DNA of 64,000 bases, taken from assembly GCA_002215645.1 (NCBI GenBank), contig NGFI01000005.1, forward strand, positions 736,678 to 800,677, given 5' to 3'. Under the pieces are notes generated by a model. That model had not been told where the DNA came from. It searched no databases and saw only the letters and a list, made by a program, of their open reading frames with translations. Made by a program: the position numbers and the translations under genes. The DNA comes from Gemmatimonadetes bacterium 2013_60CM_65_52. Its GTDB lineage: Bacteria; Gemmatimonadota; Gemmatimonadetes; Gemmatimonadales; Gemmatimonadaceae. Shown here piece after piece: positions 36,016-44,159 of this stretch (position 1 is the stretch's first letter; each line of letters starts with the position of its first letter).

Positions 36016-36675
36016 ATGACGAGCCCGATCAACGAGTCCGCCGCGCAGCCACGAGCCGAGAGCTTCGTGGATTGGTTTCACATCAATTCCCGTATCGTCA
36101 CGGCAGGCGCGGTGGTCGTCGCGGCGGCCGCCTTCGGCTACTGGATCGTGCAACGGACGGCCTATAACGAGACCATCAGCGCCGACAGGCAGCTTCTGGT
36201 TGCCAAGCAGTCCCTGAACTCCGGAAACGAGGCCCTGGCCGCCGCGGACCTGAAGAAGGTGGCGGACAAGTACCCCACGAAGCCGGCGGGTGGCGAGGCG
36301 GGGATGCTCCTCGCGCAGCTCCAACTGGGCAAGGGTGACGTAACCGGGGCCATCGCTGGACTGAGGGCGCTGGCGACCAAGGTGACCTCGGGTCCAACCG
36401 CCGCCTCAATTCGCGGATTGCTCGGTGACGCCCTCGTGCAGGTCGCGAAGCCTGCCGAAGCGGCAGCTGAGTACGTAGGCGCAGCGAAGTCGACGTCCAT
36501 GGCCAATGAGCGCGCATACTGGGAGTCGAAGGCGGGTCGCGCGTACCTCGCGTCCAACAACACGGTCGAGGCCCGGAAGCTGTATGAGGCGCTGGCGGCT
36601 CAGACGGACAACGAAGGCATCGCCACCGAGGCTCGTGTTCGGCTCGGTGAGCTGAGCGTCGGCAGCCGCCCGTAG
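36016..36675 (+). CDS. Membrane-anchored tetratricopeptide protein (YfgM-like)
   Basis: The 219-residue protein has a short cytoplasmic N-terminus, one membrane helix (about residues 31-47, IVTAGAVVVAAAAFGYW) and a periplasmic helical-repeat domain. The layout resembles YfgM, an ancillary partner of the Sec translocon and periplasmic chaperones. Repeat-like units include LLVAKQSLNSGNEALAAADL and YLASNNTVEARKLYEALAA. It is the last + strand gene before the strand switch. The specific function is not proven; similarity to YfgM is by architecture only. Confidence 0.8.
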   Translation: MTSPINESAAQPRAESFVDWFHINSRIVTAGAVVVAAAAFGYWIVQRTAYNETISADRQLLVAKQSLNSGNEALAAADLKKVADKYPTKPAGGEAGMLLAQLQLGKGDVTGAIAGLRALATKVTSGPTAASIRGLLGDALVQVAKPAEAAAEYVGAAKSTSMANERAYWESKAGRAYLASNNTVEARKLYEALAAQTDNEGIATEARVRLGELSVGSRP

Positions 36676-36689
36676 CGCTCTAAAGTCGC

Positions 36690-36719
36690 CACGCACCGGC
36701 TGCCTCTGCGGCCGGCGTG
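36690..36719 (+). terminator. Imperfect hairpin after the YfgM-like gene
   Basis: CACGC-AC-CGGC (36690-36700) pairs with GCCGGCGTG (36711-36719) with a two-base bulge. No T run follows, so intrinsic termination is uncertain. Confidence 0.35.
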
Positions 36720-36801
36720 TCGTAGCAGTCTCGAGCCCGGAGGAGGGGACAGTCGGTAGCGCCATCACGGCGACATTGGCTGTCTCACGCTGCTTGGAGA
36801 A

Positions 36802-36829
36802 AGTACGTATAATATGTATTATGTAAACT
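36802..36829 (+). other. dif: dif-like XerCD recombination site
   Basis: The 28-bp site reads as left (XerC) arm AGTACGTATAA (36802-36812), 6-bp centre TATGTA (36813-36818) and right (XerD) arm TTATGTAAACT (36819-36829). The inner ATAA/TTAT palindromic core and 11-6-11 spacing are those of known dif sites. The right arm equals the B. subtilis dif right arm as I remember it and is close to E. coli TTATGTTAAAT. It lies exactly where gene direction flips from + to - (convergent), as expected at a replication terminus. XerC/D resolve chromosome dimers here. Confidence 0.82.
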
Positions 36830-36835
36830 TGGCAT

Positions 36836-36854
36836 TGTGGATAACTGTGGACAA
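36836..36854 (-). other. Two DnaA-box-like sequences beside the dif-like site
   Basis: TGTGGATAA (36836-36844) is the exact reverse complement of the DnaA-box consensus TTATCCACA. TGTGGACAA (36846-36854) differs by one base. Start-to-start spacing is 10 bp, about one helical turn, and both have the same orientation. No dnaA, dnaN or gyrase gene is nearby, and the genes converge here, so this is not read as oriC. It may titrate DnaA or be chance. Confidence 0.45.
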
Positions 36855-36967
36855 GTGCCGCGACTCGGTAGCGGCTATGCTCTCAAGGCCATACCCCGTA
36901 GCGAGTTATACAGCTGGCTTCAAGTTATCTCACACCTGAGCGCGTTTAGCCGCCTCAATTGGGCGCA

Positions 36968-36995
36968 CGCCAGGGTGATCGCCCTTGAACTGGCG
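36968..36995 (-). terminator. Weak hairpin downstream of dapF
   Basis: CGCCAG pairs with CTGGCG around a loop that can form a second short GGG/CCC helix. There is no T run on either strand. It could mark the 3' end of the leftward operon ending in dapF. Confidence 0.25.
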
Positions 36996-37030
36996 CATTC
37001 GCTGACGCCTTGGCCGTCTGTCTTACCGGC

Positions 37031-37849
37031 CTACTGCCATTCTCCAAGCCGACCCTCGAACACAATCCGCGCCTCGCCAGACAATGAGGGTCGCCAGACG
37101 CCAGCTTGGCCATCCAACCGGACGCGAAGCACCCGACCCGAACGCGTCCGCAGGCACACAGGACTGGTAGCCTCCCCTGCTTGAGTCAGAAGGATCGCCG
37201 TCGCGACGGCACCCGTACCGCACGCCAGCGTCTCGCCCTCGACGCCCCGCTCGTACGTTCTGATCCGCCAGTCTGGCGCATCATGGGAGACGAAGTTCAC
37301 GTTGGCGCCGCGTGGCAGTGACGCCTCGTGTCGAAGCGGACGGCCGCGGCCGACGACATCCACGGCCGATACGTCGTCCACCCGAACCACCAGGTGGGGC
37401 ACACCGGCCTGCGCGAACCCGATCCACCGCTCGCCAGGTGCGAGCCGCAACGAGAGCCCGGTGCGAACCTCGGTCACAGGCTCCAGGTCGACTTCGGGCC
37501 CGCCCGGAAGGAACCGGCCGCGGAGCACGCCGGCGTCCGTCTCGATGGAATAGGAGGCGTCGCCAATGATGCCGAGCTCCCGCGCAAGGCGGGACGAGCA
37601 GAGCGACGCGTTGCCGCAGAGATCGGCTCGGGAGCCATCGGCGTTGAGGTAGACCATCCGGAAGTCGGCCACGGCGGACGGCTCGATGACGACCAACCCG
37701 TCGGCTCCGACGCCGGTAGCGCGACCGCAGATGGCCTGCACGGCCTTCGCTTCCGTCAACCCGCCCGCCGGCTCCGTCATCGCGTCGATCATGACGAAAT
37801 CGTTCCCCGACCCGCTCATCTTGTAGAAGGTCCGTCCGGAGGCAATCAC
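37031..37849 (-). CDS. dapF: DapF, diaminopimelate epimerase
   Basis: This 272-residue cofactor-free epimerase converts LL- to meso-diaminopimelate for lysine and peptidoglycan. It has two similar halves, each with a catalytic cysteine: LCGNAS in the N-terminal half and ACGTGA in the C-terminal half, plus KMSGSGNDFV at the start. After the first cysteine the usual CGNGxRC reads CGNASLC, so the conserved Arg is replaced by Leu. The start is GTG with GGGAG upstream; the ATG ten codons in is a less likely alternative. It ends the leftward gene run next to the terminus. Confidence 0.9.
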   Translation of the reverse strand: MIASGRTFYKMSGSGNDFVMIDAMTEPAGGLTEAKAVQAICGRATGVGADGLVVIEPSAVADFRMVYLNADGSRADLCGNASLCSSRLARELGIIGDASYSIETDAGVLRGRFLPGGPEVDLEPVTEVRTGLSLRLAPGERWIGFAQAGVPHLVVRVDDVSAVDVVGRGRPLRHEASLPRGANVNFVSHDAPDWRIRTYERGVEGETLACGTGAVATAILLTQAGEATSPVCLRTRSGRVLRVRLDGQAGVWRPSLSGEARIVFEGRLGEWQ

Positions 37850-37871
37850 GCGCCGCTCCCGTCCACTCCCG

Positions 37872-38594
37872 TCAAACCGCCCCGATCAACGCCCACCAAC
37901 GCAGGCGCCAGACCATCCAGACTGCTTCGCGGACGATGCTCTGGGACATCTTGCTCGTGCCCTCGCTGCGGTCCACGAACACGATCGGAATCTCCACGAT
38001 GCGGAACTGCTTCTTCCACGCCCGGAAGCTCATCTCGATCTGAAACGCGTAGCCGTTCGACCGCACGTGACTCAGGTCGATGGACTCGAGCACGGCCCGC
38101 CGGAAGCACTTGAAGCCTCCAGTCGCGTCCCAGAGAGGCAACCCGGTGACGAGACGCGCATAGATGTTCGCGCAATAGCTGAGAATCAGTCGCCCGATCG
38201 GCCAGTTCACGACGGTCACTCGCCCCTGCTGATACCGGGAGCCGAGTACGAGGTCCGCGTTCTCGACGGCCGCCAGAAACTGCGCGAGGTGAATGGGGTC
38301 GTGCGAGAAATCCGCGTCCATCTCGAACACGTAGCCGTAATCGCGCTCGAGCGCCCAACGGAAGCCCGCGATGTACGCGGTCCCCAACCCCATCTTCTTC
38401 TCGCGCGACAGCAGGTGAACGCGCGTGTTCTGCGCCGCGATGGCCGCCACCACTTCTCCCGTTCCGTCGGGAGAGCCGTCGTCCACGATCAGCATTTCCA
38501 GCCGCGCGTCCTGCACCAGGACGCGATCGATCAGCCGGTCGATGTTCTCCCGCTCGTTGTAGGTCGGGACGATGACGAGCGCGCGCTCAGACAA
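37872..38594 (-). CDS. GT2 glycosyltransferase, polyprenyl-phosphate mannosyl/glucosyl transferase-like (DPM1 type)
   Basis: The 240-residue family 2 glycosyltransferase has IVPTYNERENIDRLID at the N-terminus, VDDGSPDGTG for nucleotide binding, the DADFSHDP metal motif and RSEGTSKM in the acceptor loop. This is the DPM1-like group that loads a sugar onto polyprenyl phosphate. No C-terminal membrane helices are obvious. The TTG start overlaps the YfhO-type gene stop by eight bases. With the neighbouring YfhO-type protein it could feed a lipid-linked sugar to a membrane glycosyltransferase. The sugar and acceptor are unknown. Confidence 0.85.
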   Translation of the reverse strand: MSERALVIVPTYNERENIDRLIDRVLVQDARLEMLIVDDGSPDGTGEVVAAIAAQNTRVHLLSREKKMGLGTAYIAGFRWALERDYGYVFEMDADFSHDPIHLAQFLAAVENADLVLGSRYQQGRVTVVNWPIGRLILSYCANIYARLVTGLPLWDATGGFKCFRRAVLESIDLSHVRSNGYAFQIEMSFRAWKKQFRIVEIPIVFVDRSEGTSKMSQSIVREAVWMVWRLRWWALIGAV

Positions 38595-41064
38595 GGAGCC
38601 GCCTCCGGTCCACGGCGAGTCCGGCGGCGAGCCCAGCGACGGCGAGAAGCACCGCGACGATGGTGATGCTCTTTCCCGTGTCCACGGCGTCGTCGTGGAA
38701 GTTGAGCTCCACGGTACGTGCGCCCGCCGGCAACGGCACTCCGATCAGGTTGAAGTCGGCGCGGAAGGCGTTGCCCGCCTTTCCGTCCACCAGCGCGCGC
38801 CAGCCGGGATAAAAGTTCTCCGATACGACGAGAGTCGAGCCCTCTGGTGCCGGCGCGGCGAGGGTGATCACCGCGTGGCCCGGGCCGTAGCCGGCAGTGG
38901 ACGCCGAGATCGTCGTCGGGGCGGGCATCGCCTTCGGCGCCGGAGGCAGCCCCTTGGCGGCAGTATCGAACACGGCAATGCGTCTCGGATCGAACCGCGG
39001 GTCGATGACTGCCGGCAACGCGATGCTGTCGACCGCCGTTACGGCGCTCGTTGCCAGCCATGCATACGGCTGATCGCCCGGAAACGTGTACAGATACACG
39101 GTCGACCCGGCGGAATTCTTCACCGGGCCCACCACTAACCTCAAGGTGGTATCCGGGACTGCCTTGTTCGTATACAGGTACCGCACGTTCTCGTGTCGCC
39201 AGAACATCGGTGACATGATCGCCGGCGCGGCCTGCGGAATGATGCGGTACTCCGACAGCTGGTCGTAGCGACCGAGCTCGTTACCGTGGTAGCCCGTGAT
39301 GGAACGGATCCCGTGCACCATGAGGCCGGTGCCTTCACCGTTGCCATGCCTGCCAAAATAAGGATCGGGAGCTTTGACCCCTTCTCCACCGTCAGCGATT
39401 ACGACGACGCGCGCCGGCTGTGGATCGTGTTTCAAGTACTCGATGGCGGGATCCGAAGCGAACAGCACCTTTGCCGGTGGCATGAAGAGCCAGTACAGGC
39501 GCGCAATGGACCACAGGTCCGCGCCCACGATGATCGCGAGACCAACCATCGCCGCGCGCGCCGCGAGTCTCCACTGCTGCCAAGCGTACACGAGGGCCGC
39601 CGCGAGAAGCAGAAACGCGAAACTGCGCCAGGCACCCGCAATGAGTGGCCCGCCGTTGATGCCTTTGACCTGATCGACGATCTGCGGAATGGCGATATCC
39701 GGATAGCCCTGCCGGGCGGCCACTGACTCAGCAAATCCGCGCATGCTGGGTGTCGCGGCAGCCATGAGTGCGCCGGTGCTCGCGAGCAACGCAACCACGC
39801 CGCCGGCAATGGCCCAGCCGAAGAGCAGCTTGCGATTCACCTCGCGGGCGATCACGCGCTCGACGCCGAGCGCCACGAACACGCTCACGCAGAAGGTGAA
39901 GACGTAGATGATCGTGCTCGGCGCACGGAAGAACTTCGTCCCCGGCACGAGGTTGTAGACGAGCATGAAGAACGGCGTGTTGCCGCCGAGCATCCAAAGG
40001 AAACTGACGATGCCGGCACCGAGCCAGAATCGACGGAAACGAGTGTTCGTGTCAGCGCCAAATGCCGCAGACGCTAACACCAGCACGGGCCCGCCGAGAT
40101 ATTCACTATGGAGGTGAATGCTGTTTGGCCCCCAGTACTTATCGAGGATGCCGGTGAACTGCGGGAGGTAAATGTTCACCAGCTCGATGAACGGGAACGA
40201 GTATGACGTCGCGAATGCGTAGTCGCGTCCACTCGCGCGCGGCGACCACGCCACGTACTCGCGAACTGGGGCATATTGGATGGCGCCGATTGCCATTCCC
40301 ACCAGCACGGCCGCGAGCGCGAAGGCGAGACGTCGCACCGCCGTCCGGCGGTCGAGCCGCTGGCCCTCGGCGTCCGGGCCGAGGGCGAGGAACAACGCGA
40401 AAGCGCCGGACATGAGCAGGAGATACTGAAGCAACTGTGGATGGGGGCTGAGCACCGCAAGTCCAACCGTCAGCGCAAACGCGCCCCAGGCCCAGTTTCG
40501 CCCGTCGCGAAAACCGCGGATCAACACCCACAGTGCGAGCGGCAGCAGCGCACTGACGAAGAGTTTGCCGTCATGTCCTGGCGACGCGTACGACGCGATG
40601 GGTCCGGACAGCATGTAGGCGAGCCCACCCACGAGCGACGCGAAAAAGCTCAGCCCCCACGCGCGCAGAAAGCCGAACGTGAAGAGTCCGGCGAAAAAAA
40701 GATGAATGGCGAATCCCCATGTCATCGCGGCGTCAGTCGGCATGAGGAGCCGCAAGAGCGCCGTGGGATAGAAGATGTCGCCGTGCATGGCAGCGACGTA
40801 CGGGAGCCCTCCGAACAGATATGGATTCCAGTGCGGAATCGAATGCCCGGATCGCAGCGCCTGCGCGGCGAAATCACGGAAGGCGTATCCCGCGATGTAC
40901 TGATCGCTGTTGGCATTCACCAGGAAATGGCCGGACAGTGCCGGATACGCGAGCGTCAGCGTCGCGAGCGCGTACGTGAGCGTGGCCCATCCCATTGCAA
41001 ATCGCGGCGCCGGAATGGAGGGCGCCGCGACGTGCCGATCAGGGCGTGAGGTCCGAGGTTTCAA
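38587..41064 (-). CDS. YfhO-family multi-spanning membrane protein
   Basis: This protein of about 825 residues has around 12 hydrophobic helices in its first 560 residues, a large periplasmic/extracellular domain and a final C-terminal helix (SITIVAVLLAVAGLAAGLAV). Family marks include WNPYLFGGLPYVAAMHGDIFYP near residue 80 (in part) and ENFYPGWRALVDG near 745. Bacillus YfhO is a GT-C-like glycosyltransferase that glycosylates lipoteichoic acid. Here, beside a DPM1-like enzyme, it may transfer a polyprenyl-linked sugar to a cell-surface glycan. The start is uncertain: TTG at 41064 overlaps the next gene by 26 bases; ATG at 40995 is the alternative. Confidence 0.78.
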   Translation of the reverse strand: MKPRTSRPDRHVAAPSIPAPRFAMGWATLTYALATLTLAYPALSGHFLVNANSDQYIAGYAFRDFAAQALRSGHSIPHWNPYLFGGLPYVAAMHGDIFYPTALLRLLMPTDAAMTWGFAIHLFFAGLFTFGFLRAWGLSFFASLVGGLAYMLSGPIASYASPGHDGKLFVSALLPLALWVLIRGFRDGRNWAWGAFALTVGLAVLSPHPQLLQYLLLMSGAFALFLALGPDAEGQRLDRRTAVRRLAFALAAVLVGMAIGAIQYAPVREYVAWSPRASGRDYAFATSYSFPFIELVNIYLPQFTGILDKYWGPNSIHLHSEYLGGPVLVLASAAFGADTNTRFRRFWLGAGIVSFLWMLGGNTPFFMLVYNLVPGTKFFRAPSTIIYVFTFCVSVFVALGVERVIAREVNRKLLFGWAIAGGVVALLASTGALMAAATPSMRGFAESVAARQGYPDIAIPQIVDQVKGINGGPLIAGAWRSFAFLLLAAALVYAWQQWRLAARAAMVGLAIIVGADLWSIARLYWLFMPPAKVLFASDPAIEYLKHDPQPARVVVIADGGEGVKAPDPYFGRHGNGEGTGLMVHGIRSITGYHGNELGRYDQLSEYRIIPQAAPAIMSPMFWRHENVRYLYTNKAVPDTTLRLVVGPVKNSAGSTVYLYTFPGDQPYAWLATSAVTAVDSIALPAVIDPRFDPRRIAVFDTAAKGLPPAPKAMPAPTTISASTAGYGPGHAVITLAAPAPEGSTLVVSENFYPGWRALVDGKAGNAFRADFNLIGVPLPAGARTVELNFHDDAVDTGKSITIVAVLLAVAGLAAGLAVDRRRLLV

Positions 41065-42007
41065 TGGACGGGGGGCGAGAGCGGACGTGGTGAAACGCCC
41101 AGAACAGGAGCGCCGGCGTGACCTCCAGCAACGTCAGCCAGACGCGCGAAGCAATGGTGATCAACGTGGCCTGCGGATACGTCGCCAACCCGGACGCCTG
41201 GAGCAGTTGCAACATGGCGCCTTCGCGGACACCCAGCCCCGCTGGGGCGAAGAGGACAATATAACCGACAACGTAGGAGATGGTGTACACGGCCAGATAC
41301 GCGGAGTACGGGCCGATCGAGTAGCCGATGATACCGGAGACGAAGAGCTCGAACGCCACGCCGTAGAGGAGCCATGCCGCAATGTTGCCGACGATCGAAT
41401 AGACCACCGCCATTACAGGAAGCGTTGCTTGCACCGGCCTGTCCAGCAGACGCGCAACCACTGGCGTAACACGCGGAAGGAGCACGGGCGTGAGAAACAG
41501 CGCGACCGCGGCGATGCCGACGAGAAGCGCCGTGACCGACCCGCCACCAGTCGCTGAGCGATCGAGCAGCACGCGGCCACTCACCAATGAGACGGCGAAA
41601 CCCGCGAGAATGTTGACGAGCGTCCCCAATAACGCGGACGCCGACGCCGCCACAGGCGACACGTCGACCTGCCGCGCCATTGCTCCCATGGCTCCGATCT
41701 GCCACACCTTGCCGGGGATGTAGCGTCCGAGATTCGACACACTCCAGATGCGCGCCGCGGTCCAGAAGGAAAGGTGCGCGTTCCAGGTCGACAGCACGGC
41801 GCGCCAGGTGAGCACGAGCGTCGCATGCGCGATGAGAAACACGGCGCCGGAGAGCGCGATCGTCCCCCACCGCGGATGCGAGACATCCGGCTGTAGGCGG
41901 AACTGGCGAAGACCCTCGAGCAGGCTCGCGCCGACGCGCGCGAGAACGATGGCCGCCAGAATCCATCCGGCGGCCCGAAGGAACCGCTTACGTCGCTCCG
42001 GATCCAA
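41039..42007 (-). CDS. Lysylphosphatidylglycerol synthase TM-region / UPF0104 family membrane protein
   Basis: The roughly 322-residue protein has about eight hydrophobic helices and the family segment SVSNLGRYIPGKVWQ followed by APAGLGVREGA. This is the flippase-like membrane domain found in MprF and in stand-alone UPF0104 proteins. The soluble lysyl-transfer domain of MprF is absent. In a glycosyltransferase cluster it may move a lipid-linked product. I chose TTG at 42007 (MDPERRKRFLRAAGW), overlapping the GT4 gene by 20 bases; an ATG at 42106 would overlap it by over 100 bases. Confidence 0.75.
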   Translation of the reverse strand: MDPERRKRFLRAAGWILAAIVLARVGASLLEGLRQFRLQPDVSHPRWGTIALSGAVFLIAHATLVLTWRAVLSTWNAHLSFWTAARIWSVSNLGRYIPGKVWQIGAMGAMARQVDVSPVAASASALLGTLVNILAGFAVSLVSGRVLLDRSATGGGSVTALLVGIAAVALFLTPVLLPRVTPVVARLLDRPVQATLPVMAVVYSIVGNIAAWLLYGVAFELFVSGIIGYSIGPYSAYLAVYTISYVVGYIVLFAPAGLGVREGAMLQLLQASGLATYPQATLITIASRVWLTLLEVTPALLFWAFHHVRSRPPSIETSDLTP

Positions 42008-43157
42008 GTGCCGATCTGTAGATGTCAGCGTAACGGCGAGCCACCGACTCTGGTGCGAAATGCGCGAGCGCGTACATACGGCCGGCCGCGCCGATGGACG
42101 CGCCAAGATCGACGCGAGCGATCAGGTCGCGAATGGCAGATGCGAGCGCGTCAGTCGAGCGCTCCTTCACCAGAATGCCGGTACGGTCATGCTGGATGAC
42201 ATCCGTCAATCCGCCGGACGCGAACGCGATGACGGGCGTCTCGCAAAGTTGCGCTTCGACGGCCACGAGCCCGAGACCCTCGAGCAAGGATGGAATGACC
42301 AGCGCCCGTGCCTTCTGATAGAACGGCACGAGGTCAGGCTGCCTGACGGCACCGTGCCATCGAAGGCGGGCGGAGAGCCCGAGTGACGAGGCTCGTGCTT
42401 CGAGCGCGGCGCGGTCGGGTCCGTCACCTACTATGTCCAAGCCAATGTTCGATGGAAGCAGCGCAAGGGTATCGATGAGCAGCTCGATCCCTTTTTGCGC
42501 CATCAGCCGGCCGACAAAGAGCAGATTCTCGGTGCGGGCCGACTCCGGCGACGGCGTGAACAGCTCCGTCGCAACGGGCATGGGCGCTACGAGCGGCCGC
42601 TTTACGCTCACGATGCTCTGTGCTTCATCCGCGAGCCAGTTCGACACCGCGGTGACCGCCGCCGAGTGCTGAAGCACGTGTCGAAACGCGGGGCGCGAGA
42701 TACTGATGTTGCGCGCCATTCGCACGTCCGTGCCATGCAGCGTGGTGACGAGCGGAATGTTGCCCATACGGGCGACCCAGGTTCCAGCGATCCCGTTGGG
42801 AAACCACCAGTGCGCATGCACGAGATCCGGCTGAAATTCACGGCGCGCGCGCACGCCCGCCTGAAACTCCGCGCCGAGAAATCCGATGAGCGTCACGCGC
42901 GCGACCCATGAGTCGCGCACCTGCGCCGCCATGTTACCGCCATACGCTAGCGTCTCGTACCGGCGCGGCGCATAGCGGAATCGATCCACCGGAATGCCGC
43001 CGATGTCGGCATGCGACGCAAGCCCTGTTGCCGCGGGTGCAACCACGCGCACTCGCACACCCTCGTCCGCGAGAGCCATCGCCAGGCGCAGAATGAAGGA
43101 GCCCGCCGCGTCTCCTGCCTCGCGCGGATACGAGTGCGTCAGGAACAGGACGTTCAT
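41988..43157 (-). CDS. GT4-family glycosyltransferase
   Basis: This 389-residue GT-B glycosyltransferase has an N-terminal Rossmann half (MNVLFLTHSYPREAGDAAGS, VHAHWWFPNGIAG) and a C-terminal donor half with LLFVGRLMAQKG and the EX7E motif region SLLEGLGLVAVEAQL. It probably adds a hexose to a cell-envelope glycan or glycolipid in the cytoplasm. The ATG start is three bases after the upstream GT2 stop. The sugar cannot be predicted. Confidence 0.88.
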   Translation of the reverse strand: MNVLFLTHSYPREAGDAAGSFILRLAMALADEGVRVRVVAPAATGLASHADIGGIPVDRFRYAPRRYETLAYGGNMAAQVRDSWVARVTLIGFLGAEFQAGVRARREFQPDLVHAHWWFPNGIAGTWVARMGNIPLVTTLHGTDVRMARNISISRPAFRHVLQHSAAVTAVSNWLADEAQSIVSVKRPLVAPMPVATELFTPSPESARTENLLFVGRLMAQKGIELLIDTLALLPSNIGLDIVGDGPDRAALEARASSLGLSARLRWHGAVRQPDLVPFYQKARALVIPSLLEGLGLVAVEAQLCETPVIAFASGGLTDVIQHDRTGILVKERSTDALASAIRDLIARVDLGASIGAAGRMYALAHFAPESVARRYADIYRSALGSGAT

Positions 43158-43160
43158 CGG

Positions 43161-44159
43161 TCAGCGATCGCCGCCCGTCCGCGCACTGACGTCATCGAGT
43201 TGCCGTCGCAGCTCGCGCAGCTCCGCCCGCTGGCCGGCGATCTGCTCCCCGAGCAGCCCGGTCGCGAACAGGACGCTGCCGAGAATCAGGCAGGTCGTGA
43301 TGATCGTCCACACCGGGCGGATCCCCTCGTGGGTGACCGCGAGCACGATCAGCGCCGTGATGCCCGCCAGGAAGCCGAACGCGAAGAGCGCTGCGCCGAG
43401 CATGCCGAAGAGAAGTAGCGGCTTCTTGCCGAACTTGAGCTCGAACCACACCGACAACATGTCCAGCACGCCGACGGGAATGCGCGAAATCCCGAACTTC
43501 GAGCGGCCCGCATGCCTCGGATACAGCGGCACGGGAATCTCCGTCACCGTGAAGCCCTGCTCCGCCGCAATGACGATCATGTAGCGATGCCAGTCGGGCC
43601 GCACGGGAAGCGACTCCATGACCTCGCGTCGATAGGCTTTCACCGAGTTCAGATCTTTCACCGGCACGTGAAAGAGCATCCGGCTCAGGCCATTGTAGAT
43701 GCCGGACACGAACGCCTTTTCGTACTTCCCTTCCTTGAAGCCCGTCACCATGTCGGCGCGGTCATCCAGAATCGGATGCACGAGACGCGGAATGTCCTCG
43801 GGCTTGAATTGCAGGTCCGCGGGATAGAAGACCAGCACGCGGCCGCGCGAGTTGAGAAAGCCCGTGCGGAGCGCGTCGGCGATGCCCCGCCTCGCGCGAT
43901 GCCGAACGACGCTCAGAAACGCATACTGCGCTCGCAGCTGTTCCAACACGCGTGCGGTGTCGTCGATGGAGCCGTCGTCGATGACGACCACCTCGTAGCG
44001 CACCTGCGGATCCTCCGCAAACGCAGCGGCGGCGAGCTCCATGAAGATCGGCAAGTTCTCCGCCTCGTCCTTGGCCGGCACGAGCACGGAGACGTCCGCA
44101 CGTGCGGCGGAGGCAGCGCTGAGCGGCGAGGCGGCGACGGCGCGCTCGTCGGTCATCAT
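43161..44159 (-). CDS. GT2-family glycosyltransferase with two C-terminal membrane helices (GtrB/DPM-like)
   Basis: The 332-residue protein starts with a GT2 catalytic domain (VSVLVPAKDEAENLPIFMEL, VVIDDGSIDDT, FYPADLQFKPEDI). Two membrane helices (about 255-280 and 287-308) and a short coiled tail follow. This is the architecture of GtrB/ArnC-type undecaprenyl-phosphate sugar transferases. The ATG overlaps the rpoN stop (ATGA), so rpoN and this cluster are translationally linked. The product is likely a polyprenyl-linked sugar. Confidence 0.85.
   Translation of the reverse strand: MMTDERAVAASPLSAASAARADVSVLVPAKDEAENLPIFMELAAAAFAEDPQVRYEVVVIDDGSIDDTARVLEQLRAQYAFLSVVRHRARRGIADALRTGFLNSRGRVLVFYPADLQFKPEDIPRLVHPILDDRADMVTGFKEGKYEKAFVSGIYNGLSRMLFHVPVKDLNSVKAYRREVMESLPVRPDWHRYMIVIAAEQGFTVTEIPVPLYPRHAGRSKFGISRIPVGVLDMLSVWFELKFGKKPLLLFGMLGAALFAFGFLAGITALIVLAVTHEGIRPVWTIITTCLILGSVLFATGLLGEQIAGQRAELRELRRQLDDVSARTGGDR

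Larger units (their letters stand above)
36676..37030 (+). other. Convergent intergenic region at the strand switch (terminus region)
   Basis: About 355 bp without a convincing gene lie between the last + gene and the first - gene (dapF). It holds an imperfect hairpin after the TPR gene (36690-36719), a dif-like site (36802-36829), a pair of DnaA-box-like sequences (36836-36854) and a weak hairpin on the dapF side (36968-36995). The stretch around 36800-36830 is strikingly AT-rich for this genome. A short open frame across the right part has no recognisable product. Confidence 0.8.

Noticed and set aside
36794-36813. Sigma-70 promoter TTGGAG ... TATAAT
   Set aside because: The hexamers are only 8 bp apart, far too close, and TATAAT overlaps the dif-like site. 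No gene starts downstream.
36800-36860. Replication origin (AT-rich stretch plus two DnaA-box-like sequences)
   Set aside because: Genes converge on the site instead of diverging, only two boxes are present, and no dnaA, dnaN, gyrB or parAB genes are nearby. The AT-rich stretch is better explained as a dif site.
36837-37184. Short + strand open frame (115 codons) across the terminus gap
   Set aside because: It overlaps the 3' end of dapF on the other strand, has no ribosome binding site and no recognisable domain.
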